Origin: Nansenia antarctica
Taxonomy: Eukaryota > Chordata > Actinopteri > Argentiniformes > Microstomatidae
DNA length: 64,000 nucleotides
Reading direction: 5' to 3'
Assembly: GCA_963989245.1 (NCBI GenBank)
Contig: OZ022339.1
Location: forward strand, 17,614,690 to 17,678,689
Position 1 is the stretch's first letter, and every line of letters starts with the position of its first letter. The notes below the pieces were generated by a model that did not search any database, had not been told where the DNA came from, and saw only the letters and a list, made by a program, of their open reading frames with translations. Of the stretch, positions 22,085 to 33,939 are shown in pieces. The translations under genes were made by a program, and so were the position numbers.

Positions 22085-22180
22085 CGATACAATAGAAGGA
22101 TATGAAAAGAAGGGGGAATGTCCCTGTAATTCGTAATTGTAAGTCGCTTTGGATAAAAGCGTCTGCTAAATGGCAAAATT
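22085..22180 (+). mobile_element. SINE 3' part
   Basis: It contains GTCGCTTTGG and GCGTCTGCTAAATGGC, matching the minus-strand copy at 24010-24060 over about 50 bp (AATGTCCCTGTAATTCG onward). No tRNA-like head is present. Confidence 0.7.
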
Positions 22181-22334
22181 ATTAAATTAAAAATTATTAC
22201 TTTCAATAGAAAAAACGCACTTCTTCAATATAGCCTTCAACTAGCTTATCTGCACCTGCCCACTGCTCATTTGCCAGCTACTGCACTTTAAATGTTTTAT
22301 CAACTAGCCCTTTTTTTTATTTTTTTTTATTGTA

Positions 22335-22380
22335 TTTTCTTTACCTTTTCTTTTTACTGTTTTCCCCTGCTCTTATATTC
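22335..22380. repeat. 46-bp direct repeat, left copy
   Basis: TTCTTTACCTTTTCTTTTTA...TTATATTCA is repeated at 22731-22774 with few changes and brackets the 19-bp minisatellite. This suggests a local duplication. Confidence 0.7.
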
Positions 22381-22474
22381 ACGTACACAGACTGACTAGT
22401 TGAAAGAGGTGTGCAAAAGAAAGAAACTGTAATGTTGATACTGAGTAGTTGGATTTTTGGTGCAAGGTCGAGCA

Positions 22475-22630
22475 GAGACTGAGAACGTACACAGAGACTG
22501 GGAACGTACACAGAGACTGAGAACGTACACAGAGACTGAGAACATGTACAGAGACTGAGAACGTCTGAGAACGTACACAGAGACTGAGAACATCCACAGA
22601 GACTGAGAACGTACACAGAGACTGAGACAG
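22475..22630. repeat. 19-bp minisatellite, about 8 copies
   Basis: The unit GAGAACGTACACAGAGACT shows minor length changes. It yields minus-strand open frames in several registers, which are not genes. Confidence 0.9.
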
Positions 22631-22730
22631 ACCTTTTCCAAAAACTGTTTGTGGTGCTGGTGGAAAGCCAGTGGGAAGTACAGAAAGACTGTGTAAGGTA
22701 GGGAGATGAAAGGGATATGGAAAGTTAGAT

Positions 22731-22905
22731 CTTTACCTTTTCTTTTTAGTGTTTTCCCCTGCTTTTATATTCATTCTATGCATGTATATGTTTTTATATA
22801 TGTTTTTATATTCACTTTATGTTCTTATTCCTGTTGTAAAGCACTTTGAGCTGCATTTCTTGTATGAAAGGTGCTATATAAATAAAGCTTTACTTACTTA
22901 CTTTC
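22731..22905 (+). mobile_element. LINE 3' tail
   Basis: It contains AAAGCACTTTGAGCTGCAT and GGTGCTATATAAATAAAG followed by a CTTA repeat, a common 3' end of fish LINEs. The start coincides with the second copy of the 46-bp repeat. Confidence 0.6.
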
Positions 22906-23640
22906 CCATTCAACTGTAAACAAATGTTGAAGCTAACCGGGCAAGACGCCCCATTATTGAGGTAAATCTGCATGTTTCTTGCAACAGAAGCCAAGTCAAA
23001 TACAACCTGAACTACAGTTTAGATGAATTACAGTTTAGATGAACTCGACACACATTAAAAAGCAGATGAAGCCTCTTAATCCTTTACTAGATTGCCCTCT
23101 GTGGTGTTCATGGATTATTTCTAGTCAGTCGATTAACAAAATCAATTAATCTTTTCCTATTAGTAGTCCTATTAGATTATCTACCAATTTGATGTGGAAA
23201 TATACTTTTTTTCACCTTTCTTTTACATTGCAATTTGGGTGGTCTGAATATTGAACAAACTCAAAGGGGTGCTTAAACAAAAAAGTGGGTGCTTTTCAAG
23301 TTATCAATGAAATGATGGCCTCTTAATTAAAGGTGCGAATTGCCATTCCCATTCCCATAGAAGACAAAAGGGTTTGTCTGGACCGAGCTTCCTTGTTACA
23401 ACAGTCTTACTCATTCTATATTCCACTCTTGTCCTTGGTCTGTTTTTTGACAAATATGATTAATACAAAATAAAACAATAGTTGACAACTAAAGCATAGT
23501 TGATTAATGCAGTTCTTTATGGGGTTTTTTACATTTGTATTTCACCTTTTTGGCAGGTAATCCCTTTGATCACATTTACAAAAGAAGCCTGCATACACAT
23601 AATTTAGAAACCTACAAAATTCCATTATAAAACACATCAG
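22906..23640. other. unassigned sequence
   Basis: AT-rich sequence with no recognised repeat or reading frame. Confidence 0.4.
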
Positions 23641-23945
23641 GAAAAACAATCACCGTTTTCACAGGGGTCCTCGATAAAAATTTGAAATTCATCCAAGCGG
23701 CACCAGAACAACCAACTGTAAGTGACTCTGTAGATTGTTGCAGCAGTAAGGTGCAAAACTAAAACTAGAAGCAGATTTAGACAACGGTGGAGACCAGAGG
23801 AACCTCAACATTGAACCAACCGAGAACGAGTTTGGTAACATGTTCTTGTACTTCAATAACAAGGTTAGGTCAAATGGGAGCTTATGCAGTATGGCTTTGT
23901 ACACAACAAGGGAGTAATGGTGCCATCTATGGGTCTTTAACAAGG
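23641..23945 (-). pseudogene. LINE RT C-terminal remnant
   Basis: The minus strand reads HRWHHYSLVVYKAILHKLP, later FSFAPYCCNNLQSHLQL, and after a frame change EDPCENGDCF at the very end. This matches the last about 90 residues of a fish LINE polyprotein. Only the extreme C-terminus remains. Clade uncertain. Confidence 0.6.
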
Positions 23946-24009
23946 TCCAGTTGACTTTTTGGTAGAAAGAGAATTCATTTTAAATTTAAATTTAATTTAA
24001 TTTAATTTT

Positions 24010-24200
24010 GCCATTTAGCAGACGCCTTTATCCAAAGTGACTTACAATTACGAATTACAGGGACATTCACCCTGGAGTAACTGAGGGCTAAGTGCCTTAC
24101 TCAAGGGCACACTAGTAGTGGTGTGGCTTCAGGCGGGATTTGAACTCACAACCTCCCGATCACAAGTCCAACTCACTATCCACTAGACCACCACTACCCC
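24010..24200 (-). mobile_element. tRNA-derived SINE, full head and tail
   Basis: Read on the minus strand, a tRNA-like head at about 24110-24200 has an A box (TGGTCTAGTGG) and a B box (GAGTTCAAATCCC). The 3' block with GCGTCTGCTAAATGGCAAAA lies at 24010-24050. It is an RNA polymerase III type SINE of about 190 bp. It is not a tRNA gene, since the head runs on into the SINE body. Confidence 0.8.
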
Positions 24201-24325
24201 CCAGAATCTGCTCCCTCATGAGAATCTAATGTGACATTCTCTACTGTACAGTGTTATTGTTCAGCATTGCTAATGTTAATAAATGCTAATAAAGCCATCA
24301 GTGACATAGAGCTTACAGACCCAAG

Positions 24326-24347
24326 GAAGTGTGTGTGTGTGTGTGTG

Positions 24348-24403
<56 letters not shown>

Positions 24404-24437
24404 TGCGTGTCTGTGTGTGTGTGTGTGTCTGTGTGTG
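24326..24437. repeat. (GT)n microsatellite
   Basis: About 55 GT units with scattered GC and CT interruptions. Confidence 0.95.
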
Positions 24438-24439
24438 TC

Positions 24440-24895
24440 CTAGAGGAAGCCTTTTCAACCAAGATATTGAAATACCAACAGCTGGAGCAGGCCATATCAC
24501 AACTGGGTTACAGGTGTAAACTTTTAGTTTTCATATTTGGCAGCCTGGGCCATGTTCATAAGCTTGTTGTCAGAGGCCTTCAAATGGCTGGTCTATCTAA
24601 GAGAAGGGCCAAACTGCTAGCAAAGTATTGCTAGCTATTATTGGTAGCCCCTCAATATGGAGAAGGCGGTGCTTCTTGTACCCATGATGGGCTGTCTGTT
24701 TTATAGTATTGATACTGTATCTGTCAAATCCACTGTAATCATCATTTAGTGTGAATAACATCCTGTGTGTAGGCATAACTGGTTGTTGGCTCAGCACTAC
24801 TGTAACTGACTGTTTTCATAATGTCAAAATGCTCTGCTAGTATTTATGTCCTTTAGATATTGTACATGTATGTGGACATAAATAAAGCATTTAAA
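24440..24895 (+). pseudogene. LINE C-terminus and 3' UTR
   Basis: The plus strand reads KYQQLEQAISQLGYRCKL, VFIFGSLGHVHKLVVRGLQ and AKLLAKYC. After a frame change it reads IIGSPSIWRRRCFLYP and stops near 24690. This resembles the C-terminal endonuclease region of fish LINEs of the restriction-like-endonuclease group. That grouping is from memory of the motif and is tentative. The 3' UTR runs to an AATAAA-like end near 24885 and passes into a GT tract. Confidence 0.6.
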
Positions 24896-24896
24896 A

Positions 24897-24929
24897 TGTG
24901 TGAGTGTGCGTGCAGCTTGCATGCGTGCA

Positions 24930-24975
<46 letters not shown>

Positions 24976-25048
24976 TGCGTGCATGCGTGCATGTGTGTGT
25001 GCATGCGTGTATGCGTATGCATGTGCGTCTGCATGCATGCGTGTACTT
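24897..25048. repeat. GT/GCAT compound microsatellite
   Basis: (GT)n with GCAT and GCGT variants on both sides. Confidence 0.9.
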
Positions 25049-25261
25049 CCACGTTATGCATTTAAGCCCAGTTAATTAATTCATCATAACTGCATCCAAA
25101 TAAGTCAGCCCTAAGCTCCTCCAGCTTCCTCAGAGAGGCTGAATGCCCAGGCTCTTCCCCCCAGACTCTGTTCTCTCAACTTAATTACCTACACGCAGAT
25201 TGCTCTTTTCCATACTACATCTCGCAAGTTATCTCTCCAATCCATCTCAAAGCTGTAGTGT

Positions 25262-25262
<1 letters not shown>

Positions 25263-25341
<79 letters not shown>

Positions 25342-25524
25342 CTCTCTCTCTCTTTTCTCTCTCTCTCTCTCCATGTCTCTCTCTCTCTCCATGTCTCTCT
25401 CTCTCTCTTTTCTCTCTCTCTCTCTCTCTCTCACTCTCTCTCTCTCTCTCCATGTCTCTCTCCACCCCTCCTAAATGTCGTTGTTTGGTACCTGTACTGT
25501 AGCAATGACAATAAAGTCCATTCA

Positions 25525-25580
<56 letters not shown>

Positions 25581-25600
25581 CCCCCTCCCCCCCCTCTCTA
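25263..25600. repeat. (CT)n microsatellites around a LINE tail
   Basis: (CT)n at 25263-25464 and 25531-25590. Between them (about 25465-25530) lies the 3' end CGTTGTTTGGTACCTGTACT...TGACAATAAAG with CATT repeats. The same tail occurs at 27400, 30800, 36560 and 41500. Confidence 0.9.
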
Positions 25601-26300
25601 GCCGTCGGAGAGATGTTTGTCAGTGAGGCAGTGAGACAGAGAGAGGTTCGTCGGGAGAGCTAATAAAAGGAGGTCCCTGGCTGGCGGAGTAGCGCTTTAA
25701 TCCCCACAGGTGGCACCGGCTGGCAGCGACAGAGGCTGTGTACCCTCCTCCTCCCCGAGCAGATGCAGCCGCGAGAGAACAGCGTCTCCTCTCATCGTCT
25801 AAATCAGTCAGCCAGGCCTGTTAGTCACAGCCCGGGATTTCTTAGAACATGAAACATTCTTATCGGCGTCGATGGGCCTCCGGGGGTCAGCAAAGGCAGG
25901 CATCAGCGCCATCACACTTAGCATTCGATCGCTATTGATGTTCTTCCTTCTCTTGTGCGTCGCCTCCCCCCTATTCATCTAATCTTTTCCCCAAACGCCA
26001 ATAAAATGTCATACGATACTGTCAATCATCGTCTCCTGTTGAAGACAGACTTAGATTGACAGCTAAGGTGAGTCAGTACAGCACGTACACACGAGCCGGA
26101 TCTTGTCAGGGAACATTGGGGTTGTCGGTGGTATTTGTTGACCAAACTCAAACTCAGGGGCGACGCTAGCCTGGTTATCAGACTGGTGGATGGAGAGTGG
26201 GTGTGCATCGTTGGCACTGCCATGTGTCCCTGGTTCCTAACGTATTCATGTATTCAAGCCCATGAGGGAGAAAAGCAAACGACCCAGGAATACGAAACAC
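25601..26300. other. unassigned sequence, possibly unique host DNA
   Basis: Mixed composition with little repetition. No exon-like frame or splice pattern is convincing. It could be conserved non-coding sequence, which cannot be judged from one genome. Confidence 0.35.
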
Positions 26301-26310
26301 ATGTACACGC

Positions 26311-26351
<41 letters not shown>

Positions 26352-26412
26352 ACATCTCTCCCTTCAACACTGGCAAGTCGCACACACACACACACACACA
26401 CACACATACATA
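26301..26412. repeat. two (CA)n tracts
   Basis: CA repeats at about 26309-26350 and 26381-26408. Confidence 0.95.
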
Positions 26413-26707
26413 GTGGTTAAGCTGTGATATAATATATGAATCCCATGTTGATAGCCAGCCCAGTACAGCCCAGTACAGCCCAGCTCGGCAGTGACGTTAG
26501 GGAATGTTCCTTTATGACTGTGATGTCAGGTCAGAGAGGGCTGCTTTATGGCATTTATATTATTACAGTTTGCCTTGTTGTAGAGCGTCGCTATGTTAAC
26601 GACGTCGTCAAGTAACTTAGCAGAGTTTTTGGTCGAGGAGTGGGGGCATGCGCTAAATCGATGGCGAGGTGGTAGAGGGTGACTTTTAAAAACCTTTTTT
26701 GTAAATC

Positions 26708-26819
26708 GTGACGTTAGAATTATATGGTTCTATCTCCATTTTTTTTACATAATCTGATCCATTAGGTGTTTATTAATGCCTATTAATGCGGAGATAGAAC
26801 CTTATCATTCTAAGCTCAC
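26708..26819. mobile_element. MITE family M1, copy B (internally deleted)
   Basis: The ends GTGACGTTAGAATTAT and ATTCTAAGCTCAC are kept, but only about 60 bp of interior remain. Confidence 0.75.
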
Positions 26820-27397
26820 GAAATGTTGACTTTTTTCCCCCTCCAGGACACAGAGATCCCGGGTTATTCAGAACACATCGGAGCCCCAGATGTCCAGGTC
26901 TAACGATGGCACTTCTATTTGACTCTGACACAGCTGGCATGAGGAGGGTACTGAAAGACAGACAGGGAAGACAGGGAATAAATATAATGTGCGAACGAGA
27001 CACCATCAGTGTTCTCAACAGCCTCTGTGCCAAGAAATAGCTGATTCTCTAGAAACCCTGTGCTGAAGATGGCTTGACGCAGGAAAACGCAGCCAAAATA
27101 CATAATCAGTGACTATACTGATTATGCATTAAGCCATCATTTATTTGTCTATTTGCTGTCCGTGCTATTCACTTATTGGATCAACCCTGGTCTATACAGC
27201 CCCCAAAGACACTTTGATCAACTGGACTTTGTTTTGAGTCAAGCATTGACGTTTCCTTATTTGCTTCTCCAAAGCCTGCTGAAAGGAACAAGGCTCTTGG
27301 TCAGGGTCTTCAAAGGTCTCAGGTCTTCAAAGGAACCCTTCAGCGCGGTCAGAGGGGTATACAGAGCCATCTGCCACTCAACCTCCAGAGTACACTG
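26820..27397. other. unassigned sequence
   Basis: No recognised family. Several short open frames with no domain signal. Confidence 0.35.
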
Positions 27398-28372
27398 GAG
27401 GAAATGAATGAATGAATGAATGAATGAATGAATGAATGAATGGTCTTTATTGTCATTGCTATAGTACAGGTACCAAACAACGAAATTTAGGAGGGGTGGC
27501 TCCCCCGGTGCTAGGAAAGAAAAAAAACGGAAAAAAACACAAGAAGGGAAAGGAGCTGGTTTACATAAATAAAGGCTATGTACACTATCCACTATACTAT
27601 ACTGTACAGATAGACGACTAGGGTTGTCATATTGCACATAGTGTTATTGCACATTCATTTGAAGTGTCGCAGTTTGCAGGCTAGAAATGTACATATTTGT
27701 GCCTCAGCACTACACCTGATTTTTTCAGTCCAGCAGCTGCCATCAATCCGTCCAGACTGTCCAGGGCCCAGAACCTAGGTCTTTGCTGTGTTCAGGGCCT
27801 GGATGGCCCTGGGGTAGAAGCTGTTCTTCAGTCTGTTTGTCCTTGCGGCCATGGTCCTGTACCGCCTTTTCGAGGGCAGCCGGGTAAAGTGTTCGTACCC
27901 AGGGTGGGTTGGGTCTCTGGAGATCTTGGAGGCCTTCCTGAGACAGCGTGTGTTGTACAGCTCTTCCAGAGAGGGGAGGGGGGCGCCGGTGATCTTCTGG
28001 GCTGTTCTCACGACTCTCTGTAGCGCATTTCTCTCCGCGGTTGTGCAGCTGGAGAACCAGTTGCAGATGCAGTAGGTGAGGATGCTCTCCACTGCGCCGC
28101 GGTAGAAGGCCACCATTATCTCCTGCTTGATGTGTTCCTTCCTGAGGACTCTCAGGATGTAGAGCCGCTGTTGTGCCTTCTTGATGGTGGCTGTTGTGTT
28201 GTTCTTCTAGGACAGGTCATCCTGTATGTGCACCCCCAGGAATCGGAGGGTTGAGACTCTCTCCACGCTCTCTCCGTCGATGAGCAGGGGCTGGATCTCG
28301 GACTTTTTCCTCCTGAAGTCCACGATGATTTCCTGGGTCTTTGACTTGTTCAGAAATACATGGCAACCTGCC
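27398..28372 (-). pseudogene. LINE (ATTC-tail family) RT C-terminus, 5'-truncated
   Basis: From 28372 downward the minus strand reads KTQEIIVDFRRKKSEIQPLL, VERVSTLRFLGVHIQDDLS, a stop, then TATIKKAQQRLYILRVLRKE and ESILTYCICNWFSS through to FYPRAIQALNTAKT near 27775. This is the region after the RT palm in a Jockey-superfamily (CR1/Rex1-like) LINE. The 3' UTR ends in (GAAT)n at 27403-27441. One TAG, apparently replacing a tryptophan codon near 28208, and heavy 5' truncation make it dead. Copies of the same family are at 25465, 30572, 36010 and 40790. Confidence 0.75.
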
Positions 28373-29575
28373 ATACAGACATCCAGTTATAGTACCTGCA
28401 CACAAGTCTACACCCTATACAGCACAGGTGTACATACAATTCAGTAGCAGACACACCACACACAAAAACACGTGCAGCGTTCAATATGTTGTGTGTGACC
28501 TTTGATCTCCAGGTCAATACATTTGAATTTTCACTGAAAATATGTGTGGTATTGATGTTGACAATAGAGGAGGGTGTATGTTTTTTTTTGTTACGTGGTG
28601 AAGGTTTCAGGAGAATAAAATTTCATTGTGGAAGTAGGACAAGTCATAGAGAACTGATCATTCTGAAAGGCGATGAATGGAAGCATACGAGGGCTCCGGG
28701 TGAATATATTTTAAATTCCACAGTGAATATGTGTCATATTGATGTAGGTGCAGGACCGGGCTGGGAGTTTGAGATGGGCATGGTCTGAATTCAGAGAAGG
28801 GCACTTTAAGTGTGCTGATGAAAAAAAAAGACATTGAAAAAGGCTTGATTTCCCTTGCCATGCTGCTACTAAACAACTAATCTACATTAGTTCATGATGT
28901 CATGATGAATGATGATGATGATGATTTAGATCTTTGTAACTAAAGGCCCACATACCTGGGAGGGTGTAGTGTATATTTCTGATGTAGTGAGGGCTTGAGG
29001 AGAGTGTCATCTCTTGAAGAAGTAGGACAACTTACAACAGGTCATTCTGAAGGCTGTAGAAGAACAACTCAATATTGAACTGGGGTCAGTTTCCTGAAAG
29101 CTTTGTCGTTTAAGAAGTACTTCAACTATCATGACAACCTGTCTGCAAAGTCGCGAGAGAGTAACAATTGTAAAAATCAATGTTCGCGAGGTCAATCTTC
29201 TGTTCGTAAACAAATTCAATTTGTTAAATGAAAAATGGTCTTGGCCTAGGGGAGGAGTGGAGCCTGGATTATCAAAAGAGATGGGTACTACTTTAGCTAC
29301 GAAAACCATCGGGAAACTGACCCCCTCCTCATTTGTCATCTCTTCTCCGAGGTTTCCAGTCATGTGCAGCTCCAGCCAGGCCTCTTCCTACACCTTCATG
29401 TTGTGACTGAAGCCATCAAAGCTTATCACTCTGTGGGTGGAAACTGCACATGGCTGATTCCATCAGTGGGGTCAGGGGTCTTTCTGACCCCTCGAAGTAG
29501 GGGAAAAGCTCCCGCGTTGTTTAGACAGAAAATCCATTGATCCCTGGGACCTCTCTTATATTTCCTCTTAGGTGA
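28373..29575. other. unassigned sequence
   Basis: It has a (GAT)n-like patch near 28905-28925 and a weak internal similarity between 28515-28560 and 28700-28745. No gene is recognised. Confidence 0.35.
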
Positions 29576-30137
29576 TAACCCCCCACACATACCTCTTAGC
29601 TGTTACACCCCCCACACATACCTCTTAGCTGTTACACCCCCCACACATACCTCTTAGCTGTTACACCTCTCTTATATTACCTCTTAACTGTTACACCTCG
29701 CTTATATTACCTCTTAACTGTTACACCTCTCTTATATTACCTCTTAACTGTTACACCTCGCTTATATTACCTCTTAACTGTTACACCTCGCTTATATTAC
29801 CTCTTAACTGTTACACCTCGCTTATATTACCTCTTAACTGTTACACCTCGCTTATATTACCTCTTAACTGTTACATCCCTCTTATATTACCTCTTAACTG
29901 TTACACCTCGCTTATATTACCTCTTAACTGTTACACCCCTCTTATATGACCTCTTAACTGTTACATCCCTCTTATATGACCTCTTAACTGTTACACCTCT
30001 CTTATATTACCTCTTAACTGTTACATCCCTCTTATATGACCTCTTAACTGTTACATCCCTCTTATATGACCTCTTAACTGTTACACCTCTCTTATATTAC
30101 CTCTTAACTGTTACACCTCTCTTATATTACCTCTTTT
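29576..30137. repeat. 30-bp minisatellite, left part
   Basis: Units of CTTATATTACCTCTTAACTG plus TTACACCTCG, about 18 copies with variants (CACCCCC at the left end, TATGAC for TATTAC). The array is cut at 30137 by a LINE and continues at 32228. Confidence 0.93.
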
Positions 30138-30571
30138 TTTTCTTCTTTTTTTTTACTTTATTTAACCAGATAGGTCAGTTGAGAACCAATTCTCATTTAC
30201 AATGACGATCTGGCCAATTGGCAGAACAGAGGCAAGTCTGTACACAAAACACAACACAGTATATACGATATAAAACACAACCCAATATATACAATATAAA
30301 ACATGAGTGCGATACACGACAAGTATCGAAAACATCTATACATCACAACACAGTATGTAAAGACAGCAGGGACCAGGGGGAAGTTATCTTAAAAGCAGGT
30401 GCAGTGATCCGAGACAACATCTAAAAGTGAGTGTTTAAAGGTGGGTAACGCGATTAGAGTGGTGAGTTTTAGTGTCAACTGCAACGCATTCCAGTCAGTG
30501 GGGGCAGCAAACTGAAAAGAATGACGGCCAAAGGAGGTGCGGACTTTGGGGGGGACCAGAGTGATATAAGG

Positions 30572-30832
30572 TGGACATAAGGTTCAGAGATAGGGAATGT
30601 TAGGATATTTATAGCATAGCATAGAGTACAGCACAGTGTTTTATTTGTATAGTATAGTATAGTAGTGGATAGTGTATATAGCCTTTATTTATGTAAACCA
30701 GCTCTTTTCCCTTCTTGTTTTTAGTATTTTTTTCCTAGCACCAGGGGAGCCCCCCCTCACAAATTTCGTTGTATGGTACCTGTACTATATTTATGACAAT
30801 AAAGACCATTCATTCATTCATTCATTCATTCA
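30572..30832 (+). mobile_element. ATTC-tail LINE 3' end, nested
   Basis: It begins about ACATAAGGTTCAGAGATAGG and ends TGACAATAAAGACCATTCATTC. It is the 3' UTR of the family at 40790-41545, in the opposite orientation to the host LINE. Confidence 0.8.
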
Positions 30833-31415
30833 TATATTTGTTGGAGCTGAGATTGCGTGTGCTGGATGAGAAGTTCAGTAGTAAGCAGAGATAGTGGGGG
30901 GATTTGCCGATGATGGATTTATAGATGAACTGATACCAGTGGGTCAGTCGCCTGGTGTGGAGTGATGGCCAGTTGACTTGGGAGTACAGGTCGCAGTGTG
31001 TTGAAAGGGGTACCAGTGACAAAGCGGATGGCAGTGTGATGGATGACGTCCAGTTTATTGAGAAGGTTTTTGGGGGCAATCCTGTAAATGATATCTCCAT
31101 AGTCCAGAATTGGCAGGATGGTCATTTTTACCAAAGTGTGTTTTGCAGAGTGGGTGAAGGAAGCTTTATTGCGGTACAGGAAACCAATTCTTGTTCTGAC
31201 TTTGGTGAGTAGGTTATTGATATGGGTTTGAAAGGAGAGTGAATTATCGAGCCATATACCTAGATATTTGTATGTGTTGACAAATTCTAGTACTGACCCA
31301 TCCAGTGAGGTGATTTTTGGGGGACAGGAGGCTTGGGGTAGGATCCGATTGAAGATCATGCATTTAGTTTTATCGGTGTTTAGGAGAAGATGGAGGTTGG
31401 AGAAGGCATATTGGA

Positions 31416-32184
31416 CAGTGGAGGCTCCTCCATAGATTTGAGAGAAGAGAGATTTAAAAAAGCAATAATTATATTTATTTTATTTATTTATTTAACAAAA
31501 AACATATTTTTATTTTTTAATATTAATATTATTTCCGTTTTGTTCATAAATCTTTCCATGGCTAAAACCCAATATTGCAATTGTAAAGCACCTACAGGCC
31601 AGAATCCCTATCCGTTTGTATTGAGGGAGGCCACGCCTCCCCCAGGAAAGTGGTTTCTCATAGAAGTCAATGTAATGCAATTTTTTTCATGGCAATATGT
31701 GATTGGCCAAATCACTGAAAATGGATGGGCAGAGGAGGCCTGGCCTCACCATGCATTGAGTCCAGGGCTGAAAGATTGACATTTTGTTCGTCCAATCACA
31801 TGAAGCCATTTTGAGAATTCGCCAGTCACTTCAGTCAAAGAAACACTCGCCATAGTGGCTACGACTGTCCTATCAACTTGTCCTTGCAGGACACGTCTAG
31901 AACACCCATGGCTATTATCCCTGAAAATAATAGCTCATTTGGCCAAATACTTTTGCTTAAAATTACCTCAGAAGTCGGCGAGATTCTGGCGCGATTTATA
32001 CATCGAATAGGTAGACAACATTTAGGATTTATTGAACAGTTTTATTTTTAATGTAGTCGATTTCGTTTTATTACAAGTCAATTTAATATTCTTCTATAAG
32101 AACAGGGAACATTCCATCGCGAGTGAAGCAAGCAAGAGGAAAAAAATTGGCCTCCTCAATTCTGGAAGTCACCAGCCTCCACTG
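31416..32184. mobile_element. hAT-type non-autonomous element, 8-bp TSD
   Basis: The ends are CAGTGGAGGCT and AGCCTCCACTG. The duplicated target ATATTGGA lies at 31408-31415 and 32185-32192. The interior has no transposase and includes an AT-rich stretch near 31460-31540. The host LINE frame is restored if the element and one target copy are removed. Confidence 0.9.
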
Positions 32185-32227
32185 ATATTGGATGCTATTA
32201 AAGCTGTGTTGGAGGTCGGTCAGGGCA

Positions 32228-32665
32228 GTGTTCTTAACTGTTACACCCCTCTTATATTACCTGTTAACTGTTACACCTCTCTTATATGACCTCTTAACTG
32301 TTACACCTCTCTTATATTACCTCTTATATGACCTCTTAACTGTTACACCTCTCTTATATGACCTCTTATATGACCTCTTAACTGTTACACCTCTCTTATA
32401 TTACCTCTTAACTGTTACACCTCTCTTATATGACCTCTTAACTGTTACACCTCTCTTATATGACCTCTTATATGACCTCTTAACTGTTACACCTCGCTTA
32501 TATTACCTCTTAACTGTTACACCTCTCTTATATGACCTCTTAACTGTTACACCTCTCTTATATGACCTCTTATATGACCTCTTAACTGTTACACCTCTCT
32601 TATATGACCTCTTAACTGTTACACCTCTCTTATATTACCTCTTAACTGTTACACCTCTCATATTA
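32228..32665. repeat. 30-bp minisatellite, right part
   Basis: The same unit as 29576-30137, with an additional 15-bp partial unit (CTTATATGACCTCTTATATGAC) recurring several times. The plus frame 32192-32743 is open and spells a LLTVTPLLYD-like repeat; I treat this as accidental. Confidence 0.93.
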
Positions 32666-33935
32666 CTGACTGAAAGAGAGAGAAGAGAGAGAAGTGAGTC
32701 TCTGTGTGTATGGGCGCACACATCTGATTACTCCAAAGAATAGAGTATCATCTATTTTGGCAATAAATTTGACTTTTATAAGCAATAGATATTCAATAAC
32801 GACAACTTTAATTATCTCTTAAAAGCACAGACTTTGTGATTTGATGATTAATCTCAGTTCATGTACTCTCATAATAGAGTACCTTCAATTATTTAGCCAT
32901 GCTCTGACCACATCTTATTTAAACATTAAAGCTGCTCCAGTATATTGAAATCACCCACTGCTTACTGTCTGGGTCTCAGTCCTTTTGTGTGTAATCCAGG
33001 CCACGGTAATGAGAGAGAGATGAGAGGGAGGAGGTGGAGGTGGAAGAAAGGAATAGAGACATAAGTGTGCATTACCGATGTACATATGCAGCACAGCTGG
33101 TGTCACAGATTTCAAAGCAGCTGTCTGTAATTTGAAGATGAGAGAGAGAGAGAAAGAGACTTGTTGACTTCAGCATATCACTCAATTTGTACCGAAGATC
33201 TTCTATTCAGTCTAAACGTGTTGTTGAGGGGGAAACACAATATTTCCTTATGCATACAAATCGAAACCAATTAACTTACCTTCAGGTGTGTGGAGTGAAC
33301 AATTAAAGACAGTGACAATTTGAGTTTATTTCCAACTGGGTCCAGCTGGGTGGTCTGAACCAAGAACCTTTTGGGAGTTTTTCCCCAGCCATTATAGTGT
33401 TTTCACCCTTTGATCTATCCCCCTGTCTGCAACAGTATGCAACGCGCTAACATCTTCATATCATATCAGCTTGTATGTTAATTGGTTTGATAGTTCTTGT
33501 CACACCTTGATCACTCCCCATCACAGTGTGTGGTGAAACCAAGTGTGAAATGGTTGGCCTGCCAAGCCTGTTTCCCAACAGTCTACATCTTCTAAACGTT
33601 ATTTAAGGTGCCTGATTGCCTTGTTATTTGGGGACTTGTATGCAATAAGCACCAAAAAGCATGTGAAACATGTATTCCATAACAATTTTGAGATATATCT
33701 ATCTAATATCTAATCCCCATTCTTCCTCACATACAATCACTGGGCCTAAATTGGTCGGGATCAGCGCAGGGGGCAAACTTTTGTCACGATTCTCATTTGC
33801 ATGAGACCAAGCACATGATCCTCCACCCAGAGGACAAGCACATTATCCTCCACCCAGAGCAGTGGTCAAATAACACTTCTGGGTCCCTCTTTATCTACCT
33901 CTTAATGTCTGAGACCCACCAGCTTTTCGAGTCAT
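32666..33935. other. unassigned sequence, possibly unique host DNA
   Basis: A GA-rich patch near 33138-33160. Otherwise no recognised repeat or reading frame. Confidence 0.35.
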
Positions 33936-33939
33936 TTAT

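Larger units (their letters stand above)
30138..32227 (-). mobile_element. LINE inserted in 30-bp minisatellite, 5'-truncated
   Basis: The minus-strand element starts, at its 3' end, with TTTATTTAACCAGATAGG preceded by a T-rich run. Its RT C-terminal region reads TDKTKCMIFNRILPQ, YKYLGIWLDNSLSFQTHI and PILDYGDIIYRIAPKNLL (about 30919-31400). It resumes beyond the hAT insertion with NTALTDLQHSFNSIQ near 32193-32227. A frameshift near 31010 breaks the C-terminus. It is of the L2/Jockey type. Nested inside are a LINE tail at 30572-30832 and a hAT element at 31416-32184. Confidence 0.8.

Noticed and set aside
24110..24200. tRNA gene on the minus strand
   Set aside because: A- and B-box motifs are present, but the sequence continues into a SINE body with the standard SINE tail, so it is a SINE head.
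25601..26300. Possible host exon or conserved regulatory element
   Set aside because: Composition is unique-looking, but no splice-bounded frame or motif supports it, and conservation cannot be judged from one sequence.
29576..32665. Regular 30-bp spacing suggestive of a CRISPR array
   Set aside because: Units are contiguous without variable spacers and the context is eukaryotic transposons; it is a minisatellite.
32192..32743. 183-codon open frame with LLTVTPLLYD repeats
   Set aside because: It lies in the 30-bp minisatellite and its start is in a LINE fragment; the peptide is a by-product of the repeat.
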